DNA from: a virus
Strand: one strand, 5' to 3'
IMG/VR virus record: IMGVR_UViG_3300010938_000951
Location: 62,001 to 126,000 of that record
DNA length: 64,000 nucleotides
In this document: one piece after another, positions 40,669-50,503 of the stretch
How positions within the stretch are numbered: position 1 is the first letter of the stretch
Layout of the letters: each line of letters opens with the position of its first letter
Position numbers and translations under genes: made by a program
Notes under the pieces: generated by a model
The model's database searches: none
Told to the model about the DNA's origin: nothing
What the model saw: the letters and a program-made list of their open reading frames with translations, nothing else

Positions 40669-41925
40669 GTGGAGATGACTCGCTATAAGATGGTTGCCAG
40701 GGATATTAATTCAAATCCCACACAATTTAGGACTTGGGTAGTTCAGGGACAACCTGATTTTGACGGATACTATTATACTGGCTATAAATCAGGTACTAAT
40801 GCCTTTACTGAAGTCCGTGCCTACGCTATACCCGATACTGGCGTAATAGCCGATTTTAATTTACCAGATCCTACAAATTGGGTGGCAACTACTGATCGTT
40901 TGAATTGGGATTTTCCAATTCGTAAGGTTTTGCCCGCTCCTCTGGAAGATTCTGCTTTAGCAATTCTAGACGGATACATTTATATGTTTGGCGGCAAAAT
41001 CTCTGATAAGATTTACCGTGCCCATGTCAATAATCCTGCTGATTGGGAAGATACAGGCGCCGTATTGCCTGGTCCATTGTTTGGGTCTTCCTTGGCTATT
41101 GTAGATGGATATATCTATTTATTTGGTGGCAACAACGGTGTAGATGCCATTACAGGATTAGGAGCTATAGATAATATCTATTCTGCTCCAGTTAGCAATC
41201 CTTTAGTTTGGACAGACCATGGCTCTTTGCTTCCACGTAGATTAGAATATTCTCACTTAGGAATGGATGGGTACCAACTCTATTTGTTTGGTGGTAGAGA
41301 GATTAATTCAGCTACTGATGTTATTTTTACAGCCTCAACTAGTGATCCATTAACTTGGACTGATACTGGCGCCAAATTACCCTACAAAGTATATGGTGGC
41401 ATTACAGCTCAAATCAATAATAACTGGATGATATTTGGGGGATTGCTTAGTCCGGACTCTCCAACTAATACAATCATATCGGCGCCAGTTAGTTCACCAC
41501 TAGATTGGGATATTAGCGGGCTATTACCATGGTCTACTGGTTTTGGCCAGTTCATTAATATTGGTGGGGATGGTTATATTTTTGGGCCGATGAATGGTGC
41601 GCCTACAAATTTTACATCTATTTTGCGTTGTAATTTAGCAGATCCAAATGCTTGGATAGACCTTCAGGAAATAATACGCGGTGTTATCTCCCATTCACAG
41701 CTCGCGGTAATTGCGGACAGAGTGTGGCTATTTGGTGGCTCTGGTTTGACTGCTGTTTTTGCTTGTAACCAGGTCACTAAGTACAATATTTATCATCCTA
41801 AAGCTGTTAACTATGGCAACATAACTCGTGTTACGGTGCCCAATACTGATAATATAAATAGTCCATATAAAGCTATTGGGATTCCATGGTGGAAAACAGA
41901 TTATCCTTTCCACAATCGACCGTAA
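40669..41925 (+). CDS. second kelch-like beta-propeller protein
   Basis: Repeats with YMFGGK, YLFGGN, YLFGGR and IFGG at intervals of about 45-50 residues and 'WTDTGA' type turns (about residues 95-380). It differs from the minus-strand propeller at 16524. GTG at 40669 or ATG at 40675; neither has a well-spaced RBS. An N-terminal domain of about 80 residues precedes the propeller. A virion or host-surface binding role is plausible but not shown. Confidence 0.78.
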   Translation: MEMTRYKMVARDINSNPTQFRTWVVQGQPDFDGYYYTGYKSGTNAFTEVRAYAIPDTGVIADFNLPDPTNWVATTDRLNWDFPIRKVLPAPLEDSALAILDGYIYMFGGKISDKIYRAHVNNPADWEDTGAVLPGPLFGSSLAIVDGYIYLFGGNNGVDAITGLGAIDNIYSAPVSNPLVWTDHGSLLPRRLEYSHLGMDGYQLYLFGGREINSATDVIFTASTSDPLTWTDTGAKLPYKVYGGITAQINNNWMIFGGLLSPDSPTNTIISAPVSSPLDWDISGLLPWSTGFGQFINIGGDGYIFGPMNGAPTNFTSILRCNLADPNAWIDLQEIIRGVISHSQLAVIADRVWLFGGSGLTAVFACNQVTKYNIYHPKAVNYGNITRVTVPNTDNINSPYKAIGIPWWKTDYPFHNRP

Positions 41926-41937
41926 TTTTGCAAATAA

Positions 41938-41957
41938 AGCAGGGTTGACTTCCTGCT
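41938..41957 (+). promoter_or_regulatory. hairpin before pth2 RBS
   Basis: AGCAGG pairs with CCTGCT around an 8-nt loop; AGGA and the ATG follow within 25 nt. No T run. A fourth example of a hairpin placed just upstream of an RBS in this window. Confidence 0.45.
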
Positions 41958-41979
41958 CAAAATGATTAGGATTTAAATT

Positions 41980-42471
41980 ATGAAAGACTATGACTCGCCA
42001 GAGGAGCGTGAAAAACGAGCTTCTCAGGAAGACCCTATTGTTATGTACTTGATTGTTCATGAGACATTAAATATGAGTACGGGCAAAACGGCCGCACAAT
42101 GTGCGCACGCCTCTCAAATGCTCACGCTAGAGTATTTTGAGAAGAAAGATAAATCTCGCGAATTACAAAAACAAATTCAGAAAACCACTGATCCCGATGA
42201 GCTTCGTGTTATGAAGGGGATATATGCAGAACATAGCCGTAAATTATCCATTTTTGGTGAATGGTTGCAGGGCTCTTTTCGTAAAGTAGTGCTTCGAGCT
42301 GATGATAAAGAATGGAATAAGATCAAAGAGGATTATGGCGATCATATGATTATGGTAGTTGATGCTGGCTTGACAGAAATTCCAAGTGGTAGCGAGACAG
42401 TTATAGGTCTATGGCCTATGCGTAAAAGTCAGGCACCAAAAACTGTAAAGCGCCTTCAAGTATTGAAATGA
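41980..42471 (+). CDS. peptidyl-tRNA hydrolase type 2 (Pth2)
   Basis: MYLIVHETLNMSTGKTAAQCAHAS (read as MYLIVHETLN and STGKTAAQCAHAS), the later KVVLRADDKEW, and the end AGLTEIPSGSETVIGLWP match Pth2, the archaeal/eukaryal form. It frees tRNA from stalled peptidyl-tRNA. Most bacteria use the unrelated Pth1, so this is not a copy of the usual host gene. A central helical insert (about 50-90) is longer than in the family. Leads the translation block with SET, Thg1 and PheRS. Confidence 0.92.
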   Translation: MKDYDSPEEREKRASQEDPIVMYLIVHETLNMSTGKTAAQCAHASQMLTLEYFEKKDKSRELQKQIQKTTDPDELRVMKGIYAEHSRKLSIFGEWLQGSFRKVVLRADDKEWNKIKEDYGDHMIMVVDAGLTEIPSGSETVIGLWPMRKSQAPKTVKRLQVLK

Positions 42472-42842
42472 TACACGGATTAGAGGTACGAGAAACACAA
42501 GAGCGCGGCAAGGGCGTTTTTGCCATGAAGCGTTTTGAAAAAGGCGAACTCATTGAGTGTTGCCATGTTATTGTTGTGCCTCGTACTGAGATCATGATTG
42601 GAAACCTTACCTCAGTTCTTAGACATTATGTTATTGATTGGGATGGTAGATTGGCTATCCCAACTGGTTATGGGTGTTTTTATAATCATTCATACAGTCC
42701 AAATGCCATTCATCAAAAGCATTTGGATTTAAATGAGATGCACTTTCATGCATTAACAGAGATTTTGCCTTTTGATGAGATTACGATTAATTATGGTGGG
42801 TTTCCTACTTACAATGAACAATTATGGTTTGAGGTAAAATGA
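42468..42842 (+). CDS. SET-domain protein
   Basis: RGKGVFAMKRFEKGELIE near 13-30, the catalytic NHSYSPNA at 73-80 and EITINYG at 104-110 make up the SET core. SET enzymes methylate lysines with S-adenosylmethionine. 124 residues is a minimal SET domain without pre- or post-SET. Target unknown; overlap with pth2 and Thg1 genes suggests a ribosomal or translation-factor target (inference). Confidence 0.88.
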   Translation: MIHGLEVRETQERGKGVFAMKRFEKGELIECCHVIVVPRTEIMIGNLTSVLRHYVIDWDGRLAIPTGYGCFYNHSYSPNAIHQKHLDLNEMHFHALTEILPFDEITINYGGFPTYNEQLWFEVK

Positions 42843-43648
42843 GTAATGATAGTCTCGGCGACAGAATGAAGTCTTATGAAAATGTTTTCAGGCTTCAAAT
42901 GCCAATTAGAATGCCAGTTATTATTCGTGTGGATGGTAAAGCATTCCACTCCTATACCAAGGGAAGAAAATATGATGGCACGGAGAAGGGTGCCCCTCTA
43001 GGAAATCCGGTTGATGCTGGTTTAGTAGAATGCATGAATGATACGGCTATTGCTCTTTGTGAAGAAATACAAGGAGCCCAAGTAGCTTATGTTCAGTCTG
43101 ATGAGATTTCAATTCTATTGAATAACTACAAAACTACTGATACTCAATCTTGGTTTGACAATAATCTTCAAAAAATGGTCAGCATTTCTTCTGCTATTGC
43201 TTCTGTAAGGTTTACCCTGAACTCATGGAAGATTTGGGGAGTTATAGAGACAGAAGAAATTCCTCAACCCATAATTGAGCCGGCCTTTTTTGATGCTCGC
43301 GCTTTTATCATACCTAAAGAAGATGTGGTCAACTATTTCTTATGGCGTCAACAGGATGCAACTAGAAACTCTGTACAAATGTTGGCTCGTTCACTGTATT
43401 CTCACAAAGAATGTACGGACAAAAACAACTCAGAACTTCAGGAATTGATTTTTCAAAAGGGAATTAATTGGAATGATTGCCCAACTTCACAGAAGCGTGG
43501 GCGATGTATTGTTAAAAAGTATACTGAAAAGTCTTCTTTGAATCCAAAGACTCAACAGTATGAAACAGCCCTTCGTAGTGAGTGGATAGTTGATAATGAA
43601 ATTCCTATCTTCTCACAAGATAGAGATTATATCAACAAATATGTCTAA
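42839..43648 (+). CDS. Thg1-like 3'-5' nucleotide transferase
   Basis: SLGDRMKSYE near 5-14, the metal motif RVDGKAFHSYTKG from 30, SDEIS at 87-91 with the second acidic pair, FDARAF and YFLWRQQDATRNS are all conserved. 269 residues. Eukaryal Thg1 adds G-1 to tRNA-His; bacterial and phage relatives repair 5'-truncated tRNAs using the 3' strand as template. In a phage with 20 tRNAs and an RNA ligase a tRNA-repair role is likely. Confidence 0.94.
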   Translation: MSNDSLGDRMKSYENVFRLQMPIRMPVIIRVDGKAFHSYTKGRKYDGTEKGAPLGNPVDAGLVECMNDTAIALCEEIQGAQVAYVQSDEISILLNNYKTTDTQSWFDNNLQKMVSISSAIASVRFTLNSWKIWGVIETEEIPQPIIEPAFFDARAFIIPKEDVVNYFLWRQQDATRNSVQMLARSLYSHKECTDKNNSELQELIFQKGINWNDCPTSQKRGRCIVKKYTEKSSLNPKTQQYETALRSEWIVDNEIPIFSQDRDYINKYV

Positions 43649-44021
43649 GAATCAAATACGAAGAGAGCGTAAGCAAAGACGCCATAAACAGAAAAGAATC
43701 AATAACAAGCTAAAGAAAAATTTGTTTGGTCACTTGTTTATGGCGCCTTGTTATTATTGCAAGCGTGTATTTTTAGTATCTGAACTAACAATTGAACATA
43801 TCGTTCCACTATGTTTGGGCGGGACTAACGATCCTATAAATATTGCACTAGCCTGCTTCCCTTGTAATAATACACGCGGAAGAGATGCTTGGTTTCAAAG
43901 ACGAGAACACAATAAAAAATACTATGAACAATATTACTCGAAGCATCGAAATGAAAATAGGGAAAGGATTATACAAGAAATCAGCGCATCCTTTGTGCAT
44001 TGTCAAAGAGATGGTGTTTGA
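43641..44021 (+). CDS. HNH endonuclease with basic N-terminus
   Basis: Residues 1-30 are highly basic (KQRRHKQKRINNKLKK region), a likely DNA-binding or internal-start segment. CYYC, TIEHIVP, NIALAC and CFPCNNTRGRD form the HNH site. Its 3' third (from 43885) overlaps the PheRS gene in another frame. 126 residues. Confidence 0.8.
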   Translation: MSKNQIRRERKQRRHKQKRINNKLKKNLFGHLFMAPCYYCKRVFLVSELTIEHIVPLCLGGTNDPINIALACFPCNNTRGRDAWFQRREHNKKYYEQYYSKHRNENRERIIQEISASFVHCQRDGV

Positions 44022-44991
44022 TTACTTTAGCGATTTATCAAAAATTGAAATCGATAATCCGTATGTTCCTATTGAGTATAATTTTGATAGGCTACGTGTG
44101 CCCGAAGATCATCCTTCCAGGCGCCCGACCGATACTTATTATAAAGATGATAAGAACTGTTTGCGCACACATATGACTTGTTATTTGTATCCATTTGGTA
44201 AGTCTGAAACTGGTCAAAGTAAACTTAAGTACATCACATGTGGTGATGTATATAGAAAAGATACTATTGATTCTACTCATTATCCGGTGTTCCATCAGAT
44301 GGATGCTTTCTGTATGGTGCCAGATGATGTAGATGTAAAACAAGACCTACGTGATCGACTTCAAGGATTGGTAAAGCGCCTATTCGGTGATAACGTAGAA
44401 TATCAATTCTTAGAAGATTCTGAATATGAAGAGGTTTACTTTCCGTTTACTATTGATTCGGTAGAGGTAAGTGTATCTCTGCCAGATGAAAATGGCAAAG
44501 TTAAACAACTAGAAATTTTAGGAGCGGGCACCGTACACCCAGATATCATGTCAGACCTTGGTTTACCAGGCAAAAAAGCTTGGGCTTTTGGTTTGGGGCT
44601 GGAAAGACTAGCCATGGTTATGTTTGGTATTCCAGATATTAGATTATTCTGGAGCACAGACAAAAGATTTTTAAGTCAGTTCACGCCAGGCAAAGTAACT
44701 AAATTTAATCCATTCTCAAAGTATGAATCTTGTTACAAAGATATTTCATTCTATTTGAGTTCAAAATTCTCGTATAATGATTTTTGCTCCATCGCCAGAG
44801 ATGAAGATGAGAGTAATTTAATAGAATCTATCACATTAATTGATGAATTTCAAAACAAAGGTCGTACCTCGCAGTGTTATAGAATTACATATCGTTCCAT
44901 GGATGGAACTTTACGAAATTCAGATGTGAATAAAATTCAAAAATCCATTAGAGATCGAATTATTCAAGAGTTAGAGGTTGAGGTGCGATGA
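43885..44991 (+). CDS. single-chain (mitochondrial-type) phenylalanyl-tRNA synthetase
   Basis: Charges tRNA-Phe. Motif 2 GDVYRKDTIDSTHYPVFHQ at 120-138 and motif 3 AFGLGLERLAM belong to the PheRS catalytic core. DISFYLSSKF, YRITYRSMDGTL and a final helix form the fused FDX-ACB anticodon-binding domain. This one-chain layout is typical of mitochondrial FARS2, not of bacterial alpha2-beta2 PheRS. The upstream segment NITRSIEMKIGKGLY (17-30) also matches the mitochondrial enzyme, so the true start lies at 43885 or 43924, inside the HNH gene, an overlap of up to 137 nt. Confidence 0.93.
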   Translation: MLGFKDENTIKNTMNNITRSIEMKIGKGLYKKSAHPLCIVKEMVFDYFSDLSKIEIDNPYVPIEYNFDRLRVPEDHPSRRPTDTYYKDDKNCLRTHMTCYLYPFGKSETGQSKLKYITCGDVYRKDTIDSTHYPVFHQMDAFCMVPDDVDVKQDLRDRLQGLVKRLFGDNVEYQFLEDSEYEEVYFPFTIDSVEVSVSLPDENGKVKQLEILGAGTVHPDIMSDLGLPGKKAWAFGLGLERLAMVMFGIPDIRLFWSTDKRFLSQFTPGKVTKFNPFSKYESCYKDISFYLSSKFSYNDFCSIARDEDESNLIESITLIDEFQNKGRTSQCYRITYRSMDGTLRNSDVNKIQKSIRDRIIQELEVEVR

Positions 44992-45452
44992 AAACCGTTT
45001 ATATCTTCTTCGGAGAAATGGGAAGCGGGAAAAGCTATGTTGGTTCTCGTTTCGCACAGAGTAAAGATTTCAAGTTTTTTGAGGGAGATAGTGTTGTCCC
45101 ACCTCGCATGATGGAAAGAGTTAGTAAATTCAAATCCATATCAGAAGATATGCTAGAAGAATATATGGACGCCTTAGCTGATGCTATTGCAGATGAAATG
45201 ACAACTTGTGATAATCTTGTAGTATCACAGGCTCTTTATAGAGACGAAGATCGTAAGTCTTTGAAACTTTTTCTTGAATGCTTAGGTTATCGAGTTCAAA
45301 TGTATTGGGTACAAACTCGGTGGCATCGGAATATTCAAAATCTACTAACTCGCCAAAACGGTTGGAAGTGGGTTTTGTATTGGCTACTCAATAAGCCATT
45401 TTTCCAAAAGCCAACTCATGAATGCCAAATTTGGCAAAATATATATACCTGA
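44988..45452 (+). CDS. P-loop kinase-like protein (154 aa)
   Basis: Walker A GEMGSGKS at 9-16, an FFEGDS acidic strand near 34, and an LVVSQALYRDEDR strand. Layout as in gluconate/shikimate-type or AAA_33 small-molecule and nucleoside kinases. Overlaps PheRS by 4 nt. Substrate unknown. Confidence 0.78.
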   Translation: MKTVYIFFGEMGSGKSYVGSRFAQSKDFKFFEGDSVVPPRMMERVSKFKSISEDMLEEYMDALADAIADEMTTCDNLVVSQALYRDEDRKSLKLFLECLGYRVQMYWVQTRWHRNIQNLLTRQNGWKWVLYWLLNKPFFQKPTHECQIWQNIYT

Positions 45453-45460
45453 GGCCAGTC

Positions 45461-46093
45461 ATGGAGAACAAGGAAACCTTCCAAGCCAGAATAAAACCAT
45501 ATTTTAGCCCGTCAGATCAGCAAGATGTCAAACTGGCATACTGCTTAGCTAAGTTTGGACACCGAGCCCAGACAAGGAAAGAGTTAACGGAAGGTAAACC
45601 TACTCGTTATTTTGAACATGTTAGAAGAGTAGCAATTGTTCTCATGGATGAAATGAAGATTATGAATCGTGATATGATTATTACGGCTCTTCTTCATGAT
45701 TCAGTAGAAGATACACAAGATTTAACACCAGAGCTATTAGAGCATTGTTTTGGCTCTGATGTAATAACTATGGTAAAAATGTTAAGTAAGGTCCCAAAGG
45801 AAGGATACATTGAGAGATTAGAGAATTGTCATGACTGGAGAGTATTAGCTATTAAGGCATGTGATAGGCTAGATAATCTACGATCCCTTATGGTACCAGG
45901 AACCAGTCTTGAATTTCAAAAAAGACAAATTAAGGAAACAAAAGAAAAATATTTCCCTATTTTTGATAAGTTAGTAAATGATTTATGCCCCGAGGTACAC
46001 GTAAAAAATGTGTCGAAGGTCCGAGATGAAATCAGAAGATTAATTGAACGATATAGTACCATTATCGAACTTCAGGAAGGAAAAACTGCATGA
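45461..46093 (+). CDS. SpoT/MESH1-like HD hydrolase
   Basis: H in FEHV at 53, HD at 79-80, ED at 83-84 (LLHDSVEDT) and KACDRLDNLRSL match the ppGpp-hydrolase HD domain. No synthetase domain, as in small alarmone hydrolases. 210 residues; GAGG 6 nt before ATG. It could lower host (p)ppGpp, or the NADPH phosphate reported for MESH1 (inference). Confidence 0.87.
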   Translation: MENKETFQARIKPYFSPSDQQDVKLAYCLAKFGHRAQTRKELTEGKPTRYFEHVRRVAIVLMDEMKIMNRDMIITALLHDSVEDTQDLTPELLEHCFGSDVITMVKMLSKVPKEGYIERLENCHDWRVLAIKACDRLDNLRSLMVPGTSLEFQKRQIKETKEKYFPIFDKLVNDLCPEVHVKNVSKVRDEIRRLIERYSTIIELQEGKTA

Positions 46094-46671
46094 CTTGTAT
46101 CGTAGGATTAGTACACGATGGTGACGTATACATTGGTGGTGACAGCGCTGGCGTGGCTGGACTGTCTATTTCCATTAGGGCAGATGAGAAGGTATTCGGT
46201 AACGGACCATTCATTATGGGTTTTACCACTTCATTTCGTATGGGGCAGCTATTAAGATATAAGTTGGCCCCTCCTGCACAGACTGTACATCAATCTGATA
46301 TGGAATATATGGTAACCAGTTTTATTGATTCTTGTCGTCAGTGTTTTGCGGGCAATGGGTTTGGTGATAAAGACGCCACTATGGGCGGTAACTTCTTAGT
46401 TGGATACAAAGGTAAGCTCTATAATATTGAGGGTGATTACCAAGTAGGTGTTCCAAAAGCACCATACGATGCTGTTGGGTGTGGTGCTGATTTAGCTCTT
46501 GGCGCTATGTTTGCTACTGAGGGGCTGAAACCAGAAGAAAGAATTAATGCTGCTTTAGCAGCCGCCAGCACTTTTAGTGCTGGAGTTGCTCCACCTTTTA
46601 CCATTCTCAAGTTAGAGGGTGAACATAAGGTTAAACCTAAGAAGAAGACTGGCCGTAAAACCGCAAAGTAA
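46090..46671 (+). CDS. Ntn-hydrolase / proteasome-like protein
   Basis: Starts MTCIVGLVHDGDVYIGGDSAG, so Met removal would expose Thr2 as nucleophile, as in HslV and proteasome beta chains. GDSAG and a central GGNFLVGYKGKLYNIE strand pair fit the Ntn sandwich. 193 residues with a Lys-rich tail (KPKKKTGRKTAK). Such phage and bacterial proteins are not tied to an unfoldase in this window. Protease activity is inferred only. Confidence 0.75.
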   Translation: MTCIVGLVHDGDVYIGGDSAGVAGLSISIRADEKVFGNGPFIMGFTTSFRMGQLLRYKLAPPAQTVHQSDMEYMVTSFIDSCRQCFAGNGFGDKDATMGGNFLVGYKGKLYNIEGDYQVGVPKAPYDAVGCGADLALGAMFATEGLKPEERINAALAAASTFSAGVAPPFTILKLEGEHKVKPKKKTGRKTAK

Positions 46672-46680
46672 CAAATTGTC

Positions 46681-46719
46681 GCGCCCTTGACATGCCCCGC
46701 GTCAGCCTTATGTTATAGT
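46681..46719 (+). promoter_or_regulatory. GCGCCCTTGACA-type promoter for ligA
   Basis: GCGCCCTTGACATGC, then TGTTAT/TATAGT 18-21 nt on. Identical over 15 bases to the site at 61602. The leader that follows contains a GGCGCGCC palindrome and a GTCC/GGAC stem before the ligase RBS. Confidence 0.65.
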
Positions 46720-46787
46720 GAGGCCGTCAGGAGAGGTGTGTCCGGGGCGCGCCTTTTAACTGGACCGCACTTACCCAAGTCAAATAG

Positions 46788-48973
<2,186 letters not shown>

Positions 48974-49840
48974 ATGCAGTTAAAAGTGCTTAACTCTCAA
49001 ATTGATCGCTCTGTTAATTTTGTTGAAGAACAATTAGTGGGGTTTCTTGAATCGCGTTTCGTTAGAAAGTGCGACGAATATTTTATTGCTTATTTATCAT
49101 CGCAAACAGGCTGTAATCGTGGTTGTACCTTCTGTCATTTAACTGCAACTGGGCAGACTTCTTTTATTGATTCGTCTCATAATGATTTTATGGCACAAGC
49201 AATTCAGGTTTTTAAGCATTACCGAATGCAAAAGAATCCTGCAAAATACATGCATTATAACTTTATGGCTCGTGGAGAGCCATTTGCCAATAAGATTTTA
49301 TTGGATTCTGGCGATGAATTGTTGTCAAAGCTCGGTCAAGTGGCAAAAGATGAAGGCTTACCAGCCAAATTCAATATCTCTACAATCATGCCCTCAACGT
49401 TGAAAAAACCGTTGCCCGAAGTATTCACTTACATAAATCCAACTATCTATTATTCGATCTATTCTACTGATGAAATATGGCGTAAAAATTGGATGCCAGC
49501 CGCGATGCCGGTCAATGAAGCCCTTTCTATGTTGAAAGAGTATCAAGATTTTTCAAAGAAGATAGTAAAAATTCATTATGCCTTCATTGCTGGAGAGAAT
49601 GATTCAGAAAAAGAAGTTAATAATGTTTGTGATGCTTTAGAAAGACATAATCTTCTTTGTGAATTTAATTTAGTTAGATATAATCCTGCATCACCAGATC
49701 AGGGTACTGAAAGTTCTGAAGAAGCAATTGCGCGCAACATCGGCATTATCACGAATAGGTTTAAGTTCAATACGAAAGTTCAGATGATTCCTCGTGTCGG
49801 GTTTGATGTGAAAGCATCCTGCGGCATGTTTGTTGAGTGA
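48974..49840 (+). CDS. RlmN/Cfr-like radical SAM methyltransferase
   Basis: The Fe-S motif CNRGCTFC at 47-54 follows SSQTG as in RlmN. ARGEPFANK resembles the GMGEP SAM strand, and the end RVGFDVKASCGMF keeps the second catalytic Cys (C283) used to carry the methyl group. 288 residues, shorter than RlmN (about 380) because the N-terminal RNA-binding domain is missing. RlmN methylates A2503 of 23S rRNA and A37 of tRNAs; here the target may be a phage tRNA or rRNA. Confidence 0.85.
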   Translation: MQLKVLNSQIDRSVNFVEEQLVGFLESRFVRKCDEYFIAYLSSQTGCNRGCTFCHLTATGQTSFIDSSHNDFMAQAIQVFKHYRMQKNPAKYMHYNFMARGEPFANKILLDSGDELLSKLGQVAKDEGLPAKFNISTIMPSTLKKPLPEVFTYINPTIYYSIYSTDEIWRKNWMPAAMPVNEALSMLKEYQDFSKKIVKIHYAFIAGENDSEKEVNNVCDALERHNLLCEFNLVRYNPASPDQGTESSEEAIARNIGIITNRFKFNTKVQMIPRVGFDVKASCGMFVE

Positions 49841-49846
49841 GGTTTT

Positions 49847-50038
49847 ATGGATTGCGATTGTAATATGCCATCGTGTATGGCATGCTTTTTGATTTACGTC
49901 AAAAAAGTAGAAGAAATGGGTTGTGCTGATAAAGAATTGTATTGGGAAGGAATTCAACTGGAAAGTGAACTTGCCATGGAAGAGCATGTTGAGAAAAACA
50001 TTCCAGATGAAATATATGAACTGAAGGATTCTTGGTAA
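49847..50038 (+). CDS. Cys-rich small protein (63 aa)
   Basis: CDCNMPSCMAC at residues 3-13 suggests a metal site; the rest is an acidic helix. Immediately downstream of the radical SAM gene. Not recognised. Confidence 0.55.
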   Translation: MDCDCNMPSCMACFLIYVKKVEEMGCADKELYWEGIQLESELAMEEHVEKNIPDEIYELKDSW

Positions 50039-50039
50039 A

Positions 50040-50501
50040 ATGGAAGATGATTTATTTGATAATGGAATTGATGGTACAGAATTTGAATCATCCGCCGACT
50101 TCTATTACGATGATATGGAAGAACATGGTGGCATCTATCTTTATGATGAAGGTGGTACTCAAATAGTTTATTTCTATGGTCAGTGGAATGATTCAGGGGT
50201 TGATCCTGATAGAATCTTAGTTAGATGTGATGTAGATGAGTATAATAGCTATAATTACCACGTTTATATTGATTCGGATAAGATTTGGGTCAGAACGCCG
50301 GGCAAAAATTTCGATTTGCCATTGAGGCTTCAATTATCTGATTTCGTAGATGTAGAGCCGTATGTTCTGATTGCTCCAATGAAAACTAGCATTTCAGAAA
50401 TCCAAGACCTTCTTTCAGAAAAGAAGTTGAAGTTTAATTTCGATAAAGATAAATTCAAAGCTAAATTAGAACGATACAAGAATCTTCTTGCGTTTACTTG
50501 A
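50040..50501 (+). CDS. acidic hypothetical protein with 'LLAFT' tail (153 aa)
   Basis: Starts 1 nt after the previous stop. Beta-rich acidic N-terminal domain and a C-terminal helix ending KLERYKNLLAFT, which loosely matches the tail of the 5129/6478/22306 family. Function unknown. Confidence 0.6.
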   Translation: MEDDLFDNGIDGTEFESSADFYYDDMEEHGGIYLYDEGGTQIVYFYGQWNDSGVDPDRILVRCDVDEYNSYNYHVYIDSDKIWVRTPGKNFDLPLRLQLSDFVDVEPYVLIAPMKTSISEIQDLLSEKKLKFNFDKDKFKAKLERYKNLLAFT

Positions 50502-50503
50502 TC

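Noticed and set aside
46747-46754. GGCGCGCC as an engineered rare-cutter site
   Set aside because: It falls in a natural-looking leader after a promoter; a single 8-bp palindrome is not evidence of engineering.
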